Positions 24,756 through 35,761 of a stretch of 64,000 bases of DNA are shown piece by piece. The notes under the pieces are model-generated. The model worked only from the letters and a program-made list of their open reading frames with translations, did not search any database and had not been told where the DNA came from. This DNA comes from Cladophialophora immunda (lineage: Eukaryota > Ascomycota > Eurotiomycetes > Chaetothyriales > Herpotrichiellaceae), in assembly GCF_000835495.1 (NCBI RefSeq), contig NW_015622542.1, positions 1,386,485-1,450,484 on the forward strand. The letters run 5' to 3'. Position numbers and translations under genes: made by a program. The first letter of the stretch is position 1, and each line of letters opens with the position of its first letter.

Positions 24756-26222
24756 ATGTCGTTTCCGAAGATCGACGATTGCCTCCCCAAGCACTGGGGT
24801 TTGTTCTATGGTGGGAGTTGGCACGAGCCCCAGGACGGCGATCATCGAGAGATATTCAGTCCTGGTGACGGCAAAGTCATCAGGAAAGTGGCCTTCGCTG
24901 GTGAGAAAGACACCGCTGCTGCCATAGAGGCGGCACACGCAGCGTTTCCCGCGTGGAGAGCAGTTCCTTCTTTGGAACGTGGCAAGAAGCTCAGGAAGGT
25001 GGCCGACATCCTGCGCGCCCACGCCGATGAGCTGGCCCTGCTCGATGCATTCAACACCGGCAATCCAGTCGTCATGATGAGAGGCGACGCATTCGCATCG
25101 GCCGACACCGTTGAGATGTTCGCAGGCCTCGTCCCAGCCGTTCAAGGCGAGACCACTCATCTCGACGATGCAACTTTCAACTACACACTTCGTGAGCCGT
25201 TGGGGGTCGTTACACGCATTGTTGCTTCCAACCATCCACTCATGTTCACTGCCAATCGACTCGCGGCACCCATTGCTATGGGAAATACAGTGGTGATCAA
25301 GGCCCCGGAGCAAGCACCTCTCTCCGCACTCCGTCTGGCTGAACTCCTGGAAGGCATCTTTCCCCCGGGTGTCCTCAACATCTTGTCCGGTGGCGTCGAT
25401 TGCGGAAAGACTCTCTCAACACACCGCCTTGTTAGCAAGGTCACGCTCATCGGTAGTGTACCCACGGGTAAAGCGATCCAGAAAGCAGCAGCGGACACAT
25501 TAAAGCTAACCTCGTTTGAACTCGGCGGAAAGAACGCCCTGATTGCGTATCCCGACGCGGACCATGACCGTTTAGTTGATGCCATCGTGGCTGGAATGAA
25601 TTTCGGCTGGTGTGGGCAGTCTTGTGGTTCGACCTCGAGGGTTTTTTTGCACGGATCGCTCCACGACACGATTCTGGACCAAGTCCGTGACAAAGTAGCC
25701 AACAAGTTCCGTCCAGGAAATCCGATCGACCCAAAGACAACAATGGGGGCATTAGTGAGCCAGGCAGCACAGGCCCGTGTATTGAAATATGTCGACGTCG
25801 GCAAAAAGGATGGTGCTCGTCTTGTACTAGGCGGTAAAATCCCTGAAAGCGCCGAGACGCAGGGTGGCTACTTTGTCGAACCCACCATATTTGCCGGAGT
25901 CACCCAGAATATGCGCATCGCCAACGAAGAGGTATTCGGGCCTATCGTGTCAATCTTGAAGTGGACCGATGAAGAACAGCTCTTCAAGGACGTCAATGCT
26001 GTCGACTACGGTCTGACTGGCGCAGTTTTCACCTCTGATATCAAAACCATGCAGACCGCAGTCCGTCGTATCGAAGCTGGAACTGTCTGGGTAAACACAG
26101 TCGGAACACACTTTTTCAGCATGCCATTCGGAGGATATAAGCAATCTGGAATTGGAAGGGACGACTGCTTTGAAGAGTTGCGTGACATGACGCAGTGCAA
26201 GGCCGTCCATGTCAAACTATAG
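24756..26222 (+). CDS. NAD(P)-dependent aldehyde dehydrogenase
   Basis: Single exon, 488 residues, normal for the ALDH superfamily. Catalytic residues are visible: Asn159 in SNHP, Glu255 in FELGGKN and the nucleophile Cys290 in CGQSCGS. The cofactor-site Lys182 (VIKAPEQAP) and GSVPTGK at 233-239 are in place, as is EEVFGPIVS in the C-terminal third. The SNHP and GQSC forms resemble betaine- or trimethylaminobutyraldehyde-type dehydrogenases more than classical acetaldehyde enzymes, so the substrate may be an amino-aldehyde; this is inference. The enzyme oxidises an aldehyde to the acid, probably in the cytosol, as no targeting signal is seen. The ATG at 24756 was chosen because an in-frame start at 24630 adds 42 poorly conserved residues. 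Confidence 0.9.
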   Translation: MSFPKIDDCLPKHWGLFYGGSWHEPQDGDHREIFSPGDGKVIRKVAFAGEKDTAAAIEAAHAAFPAWRAVPSLERGKKLRKVADILRAHADELALLDAFNTGNPVVMMRGDAFASADTVEMFAGLVPAVQGETTHLDDATFNYTLREPLGVVTRIVASNHPLMFTANRLAAPIAMGNTVVIKAPEQAPLSALRLAELLEGIFPPGVLNILSGGVDCGKTLSTHRLVSKVTLIGSVPTGKAIQKAAADTLKLTSFELGGKNALIAYPDADHDRLVDAIVAGMNFGWCGQSCGSTSRVFLHGSLHDTILDQVRDKVANKFRPGNPIDPKTTMGALVSQAAQARVLKYVDVGKKDGARLVLGGKIPESAETQGGYFVEPTIFAGVTQNMRIANEEVFGPIVSILKWTDEEQLFKDVNAVDYGLTGAVFTSDIKTMQTAVRRIEAGTVWVNTVGTHFFSMPFGGYKQSGIGRDDCFEELRDMTQCKAVHVKL

Positions 26223-26991
26223 ACGGGCGGTCGTGGGTCAAAAAGGGCCGGGTGACAGTTCTCAGAACCACGGGGCCATGCGCTCATTTACTGCTCACGT
26301 ATCGGTCGTGGTGGCATGGTGAATCAATACAAAGCTTTCGTTCGAAGCCACTTAGGGAGGGCATTTCAGAATCGTGTCTGTACTCCGCACATGTTCTAGT
26401 GTTGTGATGGGTCCATGGATAGAACGTGTCTCATGCCACCTGTAAGTTTCCAGACCTTATGCCCTTGATTGTCGTGATCTTGAACCTGTTTGTGAAGGTG
26501 ATGTCCTTGACATTTTGGTCGCGATGACCATCAAGCGAGCCAACGTGCTTCTATAGAGCAGCAAGATATTCTGGCCAAAAAAGGTAAGTGCTACCTCGAA
26601 CCGCTATTATGGCAAGAAATTGCTAGGTAAGGTACCACACTCTGTAGTTCTCCTGCGCCAGCGACAGTAAAGTCCGTGGCGTCCAGATCGCGCTAGTTCT
26701 AGTATCTTGGGCTATTTTTTGGCCCTCGAGGGTCTGGTAAGGATCTAGTGCCTTATCAGCCTCTCAGGAGGTGGCAATGGCTTGGCCGGTGAAACCGCAA
26801 GGCCAGCTTGTTGTGTGACAGCAACACCAACCTCAAAAGCTTGAGACGGCAAATTACGGCGGACATGGAAGACAGCGCAACTCGCCCAGACGAGACTGGG
26901 TTGGAGGGGCATGCTATGGACCAGAGTATGAGAGCCACTGTCACTTGAACCTTCCAATACTGATTTTGCAGGCAGCTCTTTCAAGGCTCGG
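26223..26991. other. Intergenic, no gene seen
   Basis: This 770-base gap separates two co-directional genes. The minus-strand frames here run into the next gene and are shadows. Confidence 0.45.
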
Positions 26992-27894
26992 ATGGAGCAG
27001 TTCAAATATTCCCCGCTGAAACAGGCGGATGCAAAGCGACGCTCCCCTAGACTTGCCAGTCCGCGTCCATCCGTTCTTTCCAAAGCGGCAAGCGCTTCTC
27101 CGTCTCCAAGAAAACGGTCTCGCATGCAGCAACATGTCCAGAACGAGGAGGACGATGAGAGTACTGTCAAAAAAGAGGAGGAAGACGGTCAAGAGGACGG
27201 ACCCCTGACGGCCGATATGACATCTACGGCGCCCAAGTTTAAAAAGCGAAGGAGCACCACCAAAGAACGAGCGTCCAGAGATCCCTACAATCCAGTCAAC
27301 AATCTGGTGGACAGCCTACGGCCTGGTCTGACCCTGGTATGCATCGGCCTCAACCCTGGGCTCATGACAGCCGCAACCGGCCATGCATATGCCCATCCCT
27401 CCAATCGGTTCTGGCACCTACTCCATACCTCTGGCATTACCCCCGAGAAGCATCTCCCCTCCGAGACGAGAGATTTGATGGATCTTTACCAGATTGGCAA
27501 CACGAATATATGTGCTCGGCCTACCAGGAGTGGTGACGGTTTGAGTAAGCAAGAGATGGAGGAGGGCGCTGTCATCCTTGACAAAAAGATTGCACTGTAC
27601 AAGCCCGAGGCGGTGGTCATAGTTGGAAAAGGCATCTGGGAAGCCATCTGGATGGCAAAGAAGGGCCAGAAAAGGTTCAATGATCCAGATTTCCATTGGG
27701 GTTGGCAAGACGAGGAGATGCAGTTGGGGAGGGTCTGGGAAGATGGACATCTGGCGTGGGCGGGGGCGAAGACATTCGTGGCCACCTCTACCAGTGGGCT
27801 TGCGGCAACTCTGACGCCGGCAGAGAAACTGGCCATCTGGAAGCCGTTGGGCGACTGGATGACGGTGAAGCGCAAGGAATCCGAGGCTGGTTGA
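26992..27894 (+). CDS. Mismatch-specific uracil/thymine-DNA glycosylase (TDG/MUG family)
   Basis: Single exon, 300 residues. Residues 1-95 are a basic and acidic low-complexity tail with likely nuclear signals (RKRSRM, KFKKRRS). The glycosylase fold covers about 100-290. Motif A is GLNPG at 119-123, with catalytic Asn121, and the HPSNRFWHLL signature follows at 135-144. The C-terminal DNA-intercalation motif region is ATSTSGL at 264-270, a variant of the usual NPSG. Family 2 uracil-DNA glycosylases remove U or T from G mismatches and some modified pyrimidines, starting base excision repair in the nucleus. The variant second motif could alter substrate preference. The Met at 26992 gives the expected disordered N-terminus. 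Confidence 0.9.
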   Translation: MEQFKYSPLKQADAKRRSPRLASPRPSVLSKAASASPSPRKRSRMQQHVQNEEDDESTVKKEEEDGQEDGPLTADMTSTAPKFKKRRSTTKERASRDPYNPVNNLVDSLRPGLTLVCIGLNPGLMTAATGHAYAHPSNRFWHLLHTSGITPEKHLPSETRDLMDLYQIGNTNICARPTRSGDGLSKQEMEEGAVILDKKIALYKPEAVVIVGKGIWEAIWMAKKGQKRFNDPDFHWGWQDEEMQLGRVWEDGHLAWAGAKTFVATSTSGLAATLTPAEKLAIWKPLGDWMTVKRKESEAG

Positions 27895-28476
27895 AGAATA
27901 GCTCAGCCTCGCACCAATGCCAAGACCGGGATGTATAAACCCCTTTTTACGCCAGATACGAGCTTCGTTTCAGTGCGGAAGGTGAAATCGCTCACAATCC
28001 CCTCTCACAATAGCACCCCACCATTACAGCCTCGCGATATGAACCACACGGTTCAGGGGATGCCATATTGAACACTCACCGCCCAGAGAACAAGCATCGC
28101 CAAGACACGTCGGCGGTGAGATTGCTACTGTGATTGGTTCCCCGGTGGGTGGTGAAACCAGGCAGAATCAACCTCATCTGACGGACTGCAAACTGTCACT
28201 TTCGCCTCATGTTCATTGCCATTGACCCCTCTTCAGTGACATCAAATTCACCTTCGGCCTCACGAATGGTATAAAACTCTGCCCGCTATTCTAAGGTGCT
28301 CCCCAAAGGCGTCTTGCATACTCAGACTTTGTCATCACCTCCCTTTTACTTCGAGGTAACGAACGGTTGAGCCGTGAGCTTCAGCCCCCCCACCTTGACC
28401 TGAAGTCGAGTTGGTGCAGGATTCCTCGACCTGAGAAACAACGACGAAAGCATCATCTCAATAGCTGCCGCTCAGC
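27895..28476. other. Upstream region of the HET-C/TinC gene
   Basis: This 580-base gap holds no gene. TATAAAA at 28270-28276 lies about 200 bases before the ATG at 28477 and is the likely core promoter, followed by a pyrimidine-rich leader. Confidence 0.5.
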
Positions 28477-31400
28477 ATGGCACTCTCTTCGTCACAGATC
28501 GTCCTTCTCTGTGCCGTCGGCATTATTTTGCTGGCAAGACCTGCTCACGCTTTTGGTGCGGGCAATATCGGATCCACCTCGAAAATTGAGGGGCAAAACT
28601 GGCGACATGGTGATCTCGAAGACACCCTGCTAACCATAGTGGCCTCCCGCGCTATGGGCGGCAAGAAGTTCAGCAAGCTTGACGTGAAGAGAGTGAGTGG
28701 CCGATCACAGAAAACGGGCGTATATTAACCGCAGACAGGTTTATTTCGGCAATTGGCTGCGTGATTACAGTCAGGCGGTCGATGTCGGCACTGTCAAATA
28801 TGTCAGCGCAGAAGCCATTCGCATCTTGCTTTGGGTCCTTGGGTTCATGTCTTTCGGATATGGCTCGGGCGAGTTCGAAGTCACAAGCCAGAGGCTCGGG
28901 TGCTATCGACCAGAGGAACATATCGAGTGAGCTAAATGAGCCTCCTCCCAAGGCAAAGACTAACCTATCTCAGCAATCCGAAGGATTATGCAGACAACGA
29001 AGATGCCAGGCAGTATGATCGCCGCCTTCGCGGTCCTGTTGACGAACGCCGAGAACTCTCCATCAACCCACAGACTGGGTTGAAGAACTACATTGCTTCC
29101 GAAGGCATGGGAATTGAAACTTCAGCTGGTCTGGTGAGAAGACTCTTCGGTAGGAGCATCGAACTCGGTCGACAATATGCACGGAACAAGAACAAGAAGG
29201 ACCTCTATGAAGCACTCCGCCTACTCGGTACTGGATCCCACTGCCTGGAAGACTACGCGGCTCACTCCAACTATGTTGAACTTACTCTCATCGAGATGGG
29301 TGAACGGGACGTCTTTCCTCATGTCGGTCGCCGCACTGCTATCCAACTCCGAGAGGCACGTCACCCAGTCTACCCTATTGTCACGGGTACCTTCGGTGGC
29401 GTCGACTTCCTCCATTCCGTCTGCGGCGAATTTGATGACAAGACAACGCAATCTGAAATCCAAGAACTCGACGACACCTTACAACAGTACCAAAACGGCA
29501 ATCAAGACAATAGCATCCTGCAAGATCTCCTCAATAAACTGCCCTCTGGGGTGTTCGGTGGAAAGGACCAAGCTGGAAAAGCCAGCGAACTGCAACAAAA
29601 CGCTCTGAACCACCAAATGCAGAACTCTCGCATTACACCTCGTCAACCAGAGCAGTGGACTCGTTACCTTGAAGATGTGCAGAAACAGATCTACCCGATC
29701 ATAGAATGGCACGACGAAATCATGCAGTCCATCACCGAAACGATTGAAAAGATCCCAATTCTGCCTGACCTGATTGACCAAATTCAGGACGAAATCAACA
29801 AGTTTGTCTTCAGCTTGCTAGCTCCTTTCGTGGTGCCCATCATCAACCAGGTCAAGACCGAACTTAACACTGGCTCCAACGAGATCATCCAATCCAGTGT
29901 CGCTCAGCAGCACATTGTCTTCAACGACGATAATTCCTCGGACCCAACCCATTCCATGCTTTCAAAGGACCACTTCTCCAATATCCTCAACGAACCCGCT
30001 GGGAAAGTTGCTCATCAAACTGTGAAATGGGTGGTCCCCCAGATTGTGGCGTGCTGGGATGATGAGCGAATCGATGTCGAGCGGACCCTGAATCGCATCA
30101 TTCATGGCGTTCTTCACCATCCTGCGTTGCGTGACTATGGACAAGATGGCGCTACCGATGGGCGTCGTCTCATGTTTGGCGTCGTTGAGGAATGGTGGCG
30201 CGGGAAATCTGCCTCTGAGAAGGATGGTCTACGCGAACAACTCAGCCGGCGGGGCGTCGAGACAGGTAGAAACCACAAGCCAGGGGTTCAGGACCACGGG
30301 CATGGCAATAACCGACCTCTCGGCATGGCGAATCTCAACTTCAACAACCAGTCGTCCGGTATTGCAGGCAGTGCTCTCGGGGCCATCAGTTCTGCGTTGG
30401 GCGGCGATCAGAGTGGTGGCCGACCACAGAATGTCTCCAGAACCAGCGATCAACTCGGTAAAATGGCCGGCGCGGCAGTCGGCGGCGGCGTCCTGGGATC
30501 CCTGGTAGGCGGCATTACGAGCCAAATCGGTGGCCAAATTGGCGGTGACATCCTCGGCGGCGGACTCAGCCAGGGCCAAGAGACGTACAAGCGCGACTCG
30601 TACAACCGTCAAGACGGGTCTCGGACAGAGACTGTGACGCAGTTCGGTCAGTCGTCTTCAGGAGATAGGTATGGCCAGGCGCAATACTCGAGGACCACCG
30701 AACCCAGTGGCGAGAGGCGGTATGAGGAGTACAATCGTTTTGAGCAGCGCGAGACCGTTGGTGGAGGATGGCAGAGCGAAGTGCATCATCAGGAACGAAC
30801 AGGCGAAGGCAGGTATCACGAGGAGACGAGGTATGTCAAATTCACCGCTTTAGCGAAGGTGGTCGGACAAGAGAATGGGAACGGGGCTAACATGCTGTCT
30901 TACAGACGCTACGGCGACAATGATAACGACAGCCCGTATGGTGAACGTCAAGAGCATCATCGTCAACAACACCACCGACACGGGCGTGATGAGGATGATC
31001 ACGATCGCTACGAACAGCGCCGTGACCGCGACGAGGAGCCATATTCCGCGGGCAGCTACGGCAGCAGCGGTCGACGACAGCAGCATGAGACGGAAGGTTC
31101 TGGGTATGGCGGCTCAGAGGGCTACGGGCGCCACCAGGAGCACGAATACGGTCGACGAAACGACGACGACAACAACCAGTATGGCTCTGGTTATGGCCGT
31201 CAGGAGCAGCGCCGCGACGAGTATTCCTCCAGCGGATACGGTCGTGGGGAGGAAGAACCACGGTACGAGTCCAGTGGCTTCGGAGGCGGACGTCGTCAGG
31301 AAGAGGAGCAAAGCTACGGATCCGGTTTTGGTGGTGGCGGCGGATACGGCCGTCGTCAACAAGAACAAGAAGAGTCCTCTTACAATGACATCCCCGGCGG

Positions 31401-31632
31401 CTTCGGCAGCAACCGACAAGACGAGTACTCCTCTGGCGGCGGCCGCGGCGATGAGTACGGCGAGCGAGACGATGGCGGTTACGGAGGCGGCGGCGGCGGT
31501 TTTGAGAGACGAGACGAGTACGGCGGCAGTGAAGGTCGGCGTCGATATGGCGGTGGTGATGGTGACGACGGCGGTGAGAATGAGGGATATGGTGGTGGAT
31601 ACGGTGGCGGGTACGGGAGCTCGCGATACTGA
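28477..31632 (+). CDS. het-C/tinC: HET-C / TinC family protein with Gly-rich tail
   Basis: Four exons (28477-28692, 28739-28926, 28974-30830, 30906-31632) give 995 residues; all phases close. A signal peptide or N-terminal span (LLCAVGIILLARPAHAFGAG) precedes the HET-C core, with FGNWLRDYSQAVDVG, EHIDNPKDYADNEDARQYD, GSHCLEDYAAHSNYVE and GGVDFLHS. From about residue 640 the chain becomes low-complexity, and the last 240 residues are rich in Gly, Tyr, Arg, Gln and Glu (GYGR, GGYG units). The 75-nt third intron has no stop and a length divisible by three, so a 25-residue-longer isoform is possible. In Neurospora het-c alleles control heterokaryon incompatibility through allele-specific segments; the Aspergillus homologue TinC was found as a NIMA kinase interactor. 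Which role applies here is unknown. Confidence 0.9.
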
Positions 31633-32260
31633 GCACGGAGCACCGACATATTCCCACGTATCGGCGTGCTTATGTTCGTCAGTTATCCGCATCCGGCTGG
31701 ATCGATCATTCAGATGATCAAGGGGATACCGTCTTACATGGCGAGACCGTGGCCCGAGGGGGTGTCTGTGAACGATGGGAAGGATTAGCTGTTTTCGTGC
31801 CCTGCGCTCACGGGACGCATTCATGGCGACCGCCGATATGAATTGCAACAGTCAATACTGCGATAGAAAATAAAATAGAAATGAATTATGTTGAAGGAGT
31901 CTGAAAAAAAGGGGGGGCCTCGTAGCCTTCCATCGCCCTGTCCAAGTGCTCCGGGAGACTCTTCGTGATTTCATGCCAGAGTCTATGATATTCTTCCAGC
32001 AGTCACGGGGAGATGTCTCAACGGATATTCACCGGCTCCATCTGTGTCCTGATCCAGGCTCCAGACGGTTCCAGTTGCGACACACTCTTCCAGGTTGTAT
32101 TTCTTCGGCATCCGCGGTCCGCCCCAAATAGCGTTCAGAACGGCCTTTTGGTCGTCGGGTTAGCATGGCGAACTGTTGGAGATCCCCCATCAACTAGCAT
32201 CTTTTCCCTCTGGCTGGACGGGAGCGAGCCGAGCTTGTCTCTGTGCAGACAGTCGCCATC
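31633..32260. other. Intergenic, left border of the metabolic block
   Basis: No gene is seen in these 630 bases. They separate the HET-C/TinC gene from the DUF3237 gene and so mark the left edge of the metabolic block. Confidence 0.45.
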
Positions 32261-33016
32261 ATGTCGATGGATACAGGGCCCAAGTTAACCCACGCATTCG
32301 ACCTCACCGTTATCGGGCCTCCTAGGTTCTCCGCCTCCGCCTCTGAACATTCGCCGCTAAGCGTTGCTCATGGTAAGGCAGACAGATCTCTCATTCCATC
32401 CTGCTTCTATTCCGCCCCCGTTATCCCTCGTCTATGCATACCGAACCTTTCGCTTATGTTGTCCCGACCGAGTTTGTTTCAGTATCTGATCCACAGGGTC
32501 ACAGTGTTTCGGGGCTCCCTGAAGTCTGCGGATGGGTCGATCAACCTGGACCTCCGGGCTGGCAGTGACTGGATGACCATCCACCCAGACCATGCACACA
32601 TTGATGCCCGCGTCTCTTGCCACTCCCCGGAGACAGCTCCGAGCCCCATCAACTGCGACATACGATACCTTGGCAAAATCCACTTCCACGGCCCCATCTT
32701 GGACGTCTTCAAAGGGGAGAAGCATTCCACGTGTAGAACTAACTTGATGAATTGATTGATTGTTCTATCTAGTGGGAACGGTCGCACGGCAGTTTGACTT
32801 GCCGGCGTGTAAAAACTAGCCGGATAACCTTCCTAATCAGGTTAGGGCAATACCACGAACTATGGTGATGGATATTACTATACGCAGCCGCTACTTGAGA
32901 GCAGAAGCCCCGAACTGGCTTGGGTGAACAAAGCCGTCTTTCTCTCCATGGGCAAAATCTCGGTACGGGAGGATGGCGACTTGGAGGTCATCTATAGAAT
33001 CTTCAAAGTAGGCTGA
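32261..33016 (+). CDS. DUF3237 family protein, exon join uncertain or frame broken
   Basis: Three coding segments are recognisable. Exon 1 (32261-32372) encodes the start, MSMDTGPKLTHAFDLTVIGP. Exon 2 (32505-32732, joined in phase 1) encodes the barrel core, with LRAGSDWMTIHPDHAHIDAR and CDIRYLGKIHF. The last exon (32846-33016) encodes GDGYYYTQPLLES, ELAWVNKAVFLSMG and the end YRIFKVG. The second join is a problem: donors near 32731-32734 leave phase 1 or 2, whereas the acceptor at 32845 needs phase 0. A tiny extra exon around 32773 could repair this, or the gene is frameshifted. DUF3237 proteins are small beta-barrels with no established activity, often near metabolic genes. It is the leftmost member of the cluster and co-directional with the P450. 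Confidence 0.65.
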
Positions 33017-33398
33017 GGTCTTTTCTAGTTGTACTACCTTGGTTGAGCGGGATTGCTCCGTCGCTGTTAAATTCGTGGGCTGTCGCTCCGTTGCCTGCCA
33101 TTTTCTCTGCGCCTCGGACAGATGTTTTGAGTATCTCTTATATTTGCCAAAGTATTTCGTTGGGTGGCTTTGCCTGTCTTGTCCGGATGAGGTATCCCCG
33201 TGCCCCCGTCTGCTTTAAGCCGGTCTGCGCAAACGGACCACTGCTGGACCATAGCTGAGAAGTCTGGAACTTGAGGAACCCGGAACACATAACATCAATG
33301 GGAGTCCTTCGACGTTATTAGTACGATTCTGCTTTGGTATTTTGTCTTCTAGCGAGCATTTCGGTTAGAACCCCGACCACCGAGGGAATCGTCGAGAT
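33017..33398. other. Spacer before the first P450
   Basis: The 380-base gap between the DUF3237 gene and the P450 holds no gene. It presumably carries the P450 promoter. Confidence 0.5.
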
Positions 33399-35329
33399 AT
33401 GGATGTGGCACGGTGTGCCATAGCGTCTGTCGCAGAGACAGCCCTCTTGCTCAACCTCGGGCACCTAGGATCTCGCGGATTCCTCGGGCGAGCCTTTGAA
33501 CTGTGCGTGATCCAATATGTCGCACTCAAACTTTATTTCGTCCTCATATGGCCATTCCTGGCATCTCCCTTACGAAATTTGCCTGGGCCGAAGGTACACA
33601 CACAAGCTCCTCCATCTCATGTACTATGGCAGGGTGTGCTTACTGATCCACTAGGGAGGTAATCTGGTGCTTGGGCAAGTCGTCAACCAGGCCAAGGCTC
33701 TGCCCAGTGAACTTGAGAAGAGATGGATGGCCGACGACCCAGATTGCCCATTTATTAGATACCTGTCCTTCCTCAACACCGAGGTACTCATGGTAAACTC
33801 TGCTCGGGCCTACAAGGCGGTCTTGCAGACCAAGTGTTATTCCTTTGTCAAGCCCAAATACTATGAACGCGTCGTGGGAGAGATTGCTGGTCATGGGATC
33901 TTGTTCACGGAAGGGGAAGAGCATAAAAGGCAACGGAAGCTTCTTCTCGGTGAGTGCGCGCATTGTAACCTCGACACTGCAATCGCCTTCGAGAAGGGAG
34001 ACTGACACGGTCAACGCGGCAGCTCCTTTCTCATTTAGCAACATTAAGCGACTTCTTCCCTTCTTCGAGGTCAAGGCCAGAGAAATGTCAGACATTATCA
34101 AGAACCAAATTGGCCCAGATGGATGTAACGTCTTGGAAGGTAAAGGTCTCGGAACATGGCCATCTACTTCTTTGGGCTCACCGAATCCGCAGTGTCCGAG
34201 CTCCTTTCGAAAACCACCCTTGATGTCGTCGGTCTGGCCGCCCTTGGATACGAGTTGAACAGTCTGTCAACTCCATCGCTGCTGGCGACAAGCTATGGAA
34301 AAATCTTCGAGTTCGCAACTCCTCTACAGATTCTCATCTCGGTTGTCCACCAGTTTGTACCTATTCGACAGTGGCTTCCTCTGAAGACGAATCAGAGCTT
34401 TGTTCAGGCCAACGCCACTGTGAGGAAGATACTTCGGGATCATATTCGGAAACGCAAAGGCGAATTTCGAGATGGCTTGGTCAAAGGCGAGAAGGCAAAC
34501 CGTGACCTTCTCACCTTGATGATTGAAGAAAGCAAGGATACATGGTCAGAGGACGAAATGTTGGGCTACGTATGAGTTCCAGTTCCGATAGCTGACGAGG
34601 AAAGAATGTTCTCTCTAACCTTGCACAGTTACTGAATTTTATGTCTGCGTGAGTGAAAAGATCAAGGTCAACTAGAGCCCTGCCGGCTGACGTCTTGTCC
34701 AGTGGCCACGAGACTACCGCAGGTGCGCTGACCTGGACGCTGTATGCTCTCACGCTCCATCCAGAAGTGCAGGACAGACTGCGGGCAGAGGTCTTGTCAA
34801 CAGTGACATCAGCCTCACCTAGTTACGAAGAGCTGGACGGCATGCACTTCATGAACAATGTCATGAAGGAAGTGCTGAGATACTACCCCCCTGGTAACTG
34901 CTTCCTACGTCTTGATAGGGAGTCCACCCATGCTGACCCTACGTACAAGCACCAAACTTTCCCCGGCAAGCTGCTGAAGAGGTCGAAATAGAAGGCGTCA
35001 GGATACCAAAGGGGACATTGATTATGATCGCGCCTGCTGCGCCGCAATATAACACCCATATCTGGGGCCCGACCGCCGAACAGTTCGACCCCGACCGCTG
35101 GGACCGCCTTCCTGAGCCGGCCAACGACCCCTACGTCTCCTTGGCTTTCTCTGCGGGTCCCAGAGTGTGCATCGGAAAGTCCTTCGCCATTTTGGAATTC
35201 AAGGCCATCATCGCGGAGCTGATTCGGAATTTCAGCTTTGAGAACACGGGGTTGGTTGAGCCGCAGAAGAGTGGGCCAAGCTTGCGGCCGCTCAACGGAA
35301 TGAGGCTGAAAGTGAGGTCGGTATCTTGA
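33399..35329 (+). CDS. Cytochrome P450 (first of two paralogues)
   Basis: Seven exons (33399-33593, 33655-33949, 34023-34139, 34193-34569, 34629-34648, 34703-34893, 34950-35329) give 524 residues with all phases consistent. An N-terminal membrane anchor (about 25-55) is followed by LPGPKGGNLVLGQ. The I-helix motif is AGHETTAG, the K-helix ExxR is EVLR, and the heme loop is FSAGPRVCIG with ligand Cys472. Fungal P450s of this type are ER-bound monooxygenases using P450 reductase. Exon pattern and sequence match the second P450 at 46090-48039, so the two are duplicates. Exon 5 is only 20 nt. Substrate unknown; the context suggests hydroxylation of the cluster's substrate. Confidence 0.92.
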
Positions 35330-35761
35330 GAGCTCTGTGTCGTCCCGGGTGATAGTAATCAGGTAGCGTACGTTATTGATAGCCCCGAGCGATCAGACAG
35401 TCTGAGATGGAAAGTTGCCATCATATATGTTTTCCAGGACTGACGTGCCGTAAGATGTCCTTTGCCTCCCAAGGGAGATAGTATCCGAGGCTATATATCG
35501 GTGAACCAGATAGCAAGGTCGAAAGTTTTGATATTATGTGTGATGATATGGCTTGTCCTAAACGATACGTCAGAGATTTGTTATACCGAAGCTTATATAT
35601 CTGCCGTCAATGTAGGAGGTTTCTCCTGGATGGGTCATTGTCCACCATTACTTCTCGTATACCTTTGGCTCTCTGGTTCAAGCGTAGCAATGAATGAACG
35701 CCGCTCATAATGTGTTCTGCAGGCAGGTCTGATCTTTTTCATTTCGGTACGCGCTCGTCGC
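35330..35761. other. Convergent 3' spacer
   Basis: The 430 bases lie between the 3' ends of the P450 and the FAD monooxygenase. No gene is seen; this should hold both polyadenylation regions. Confidence 0.5.

Noticed and set aside
30887..31657. Minus-strand frame of 256 codons, His/Arg-rich, antisense to the HET-C tail
   Set aside because: It mirrors the low-complexity Gly/Tyr/Arg codons on the other strand and has no independent support.
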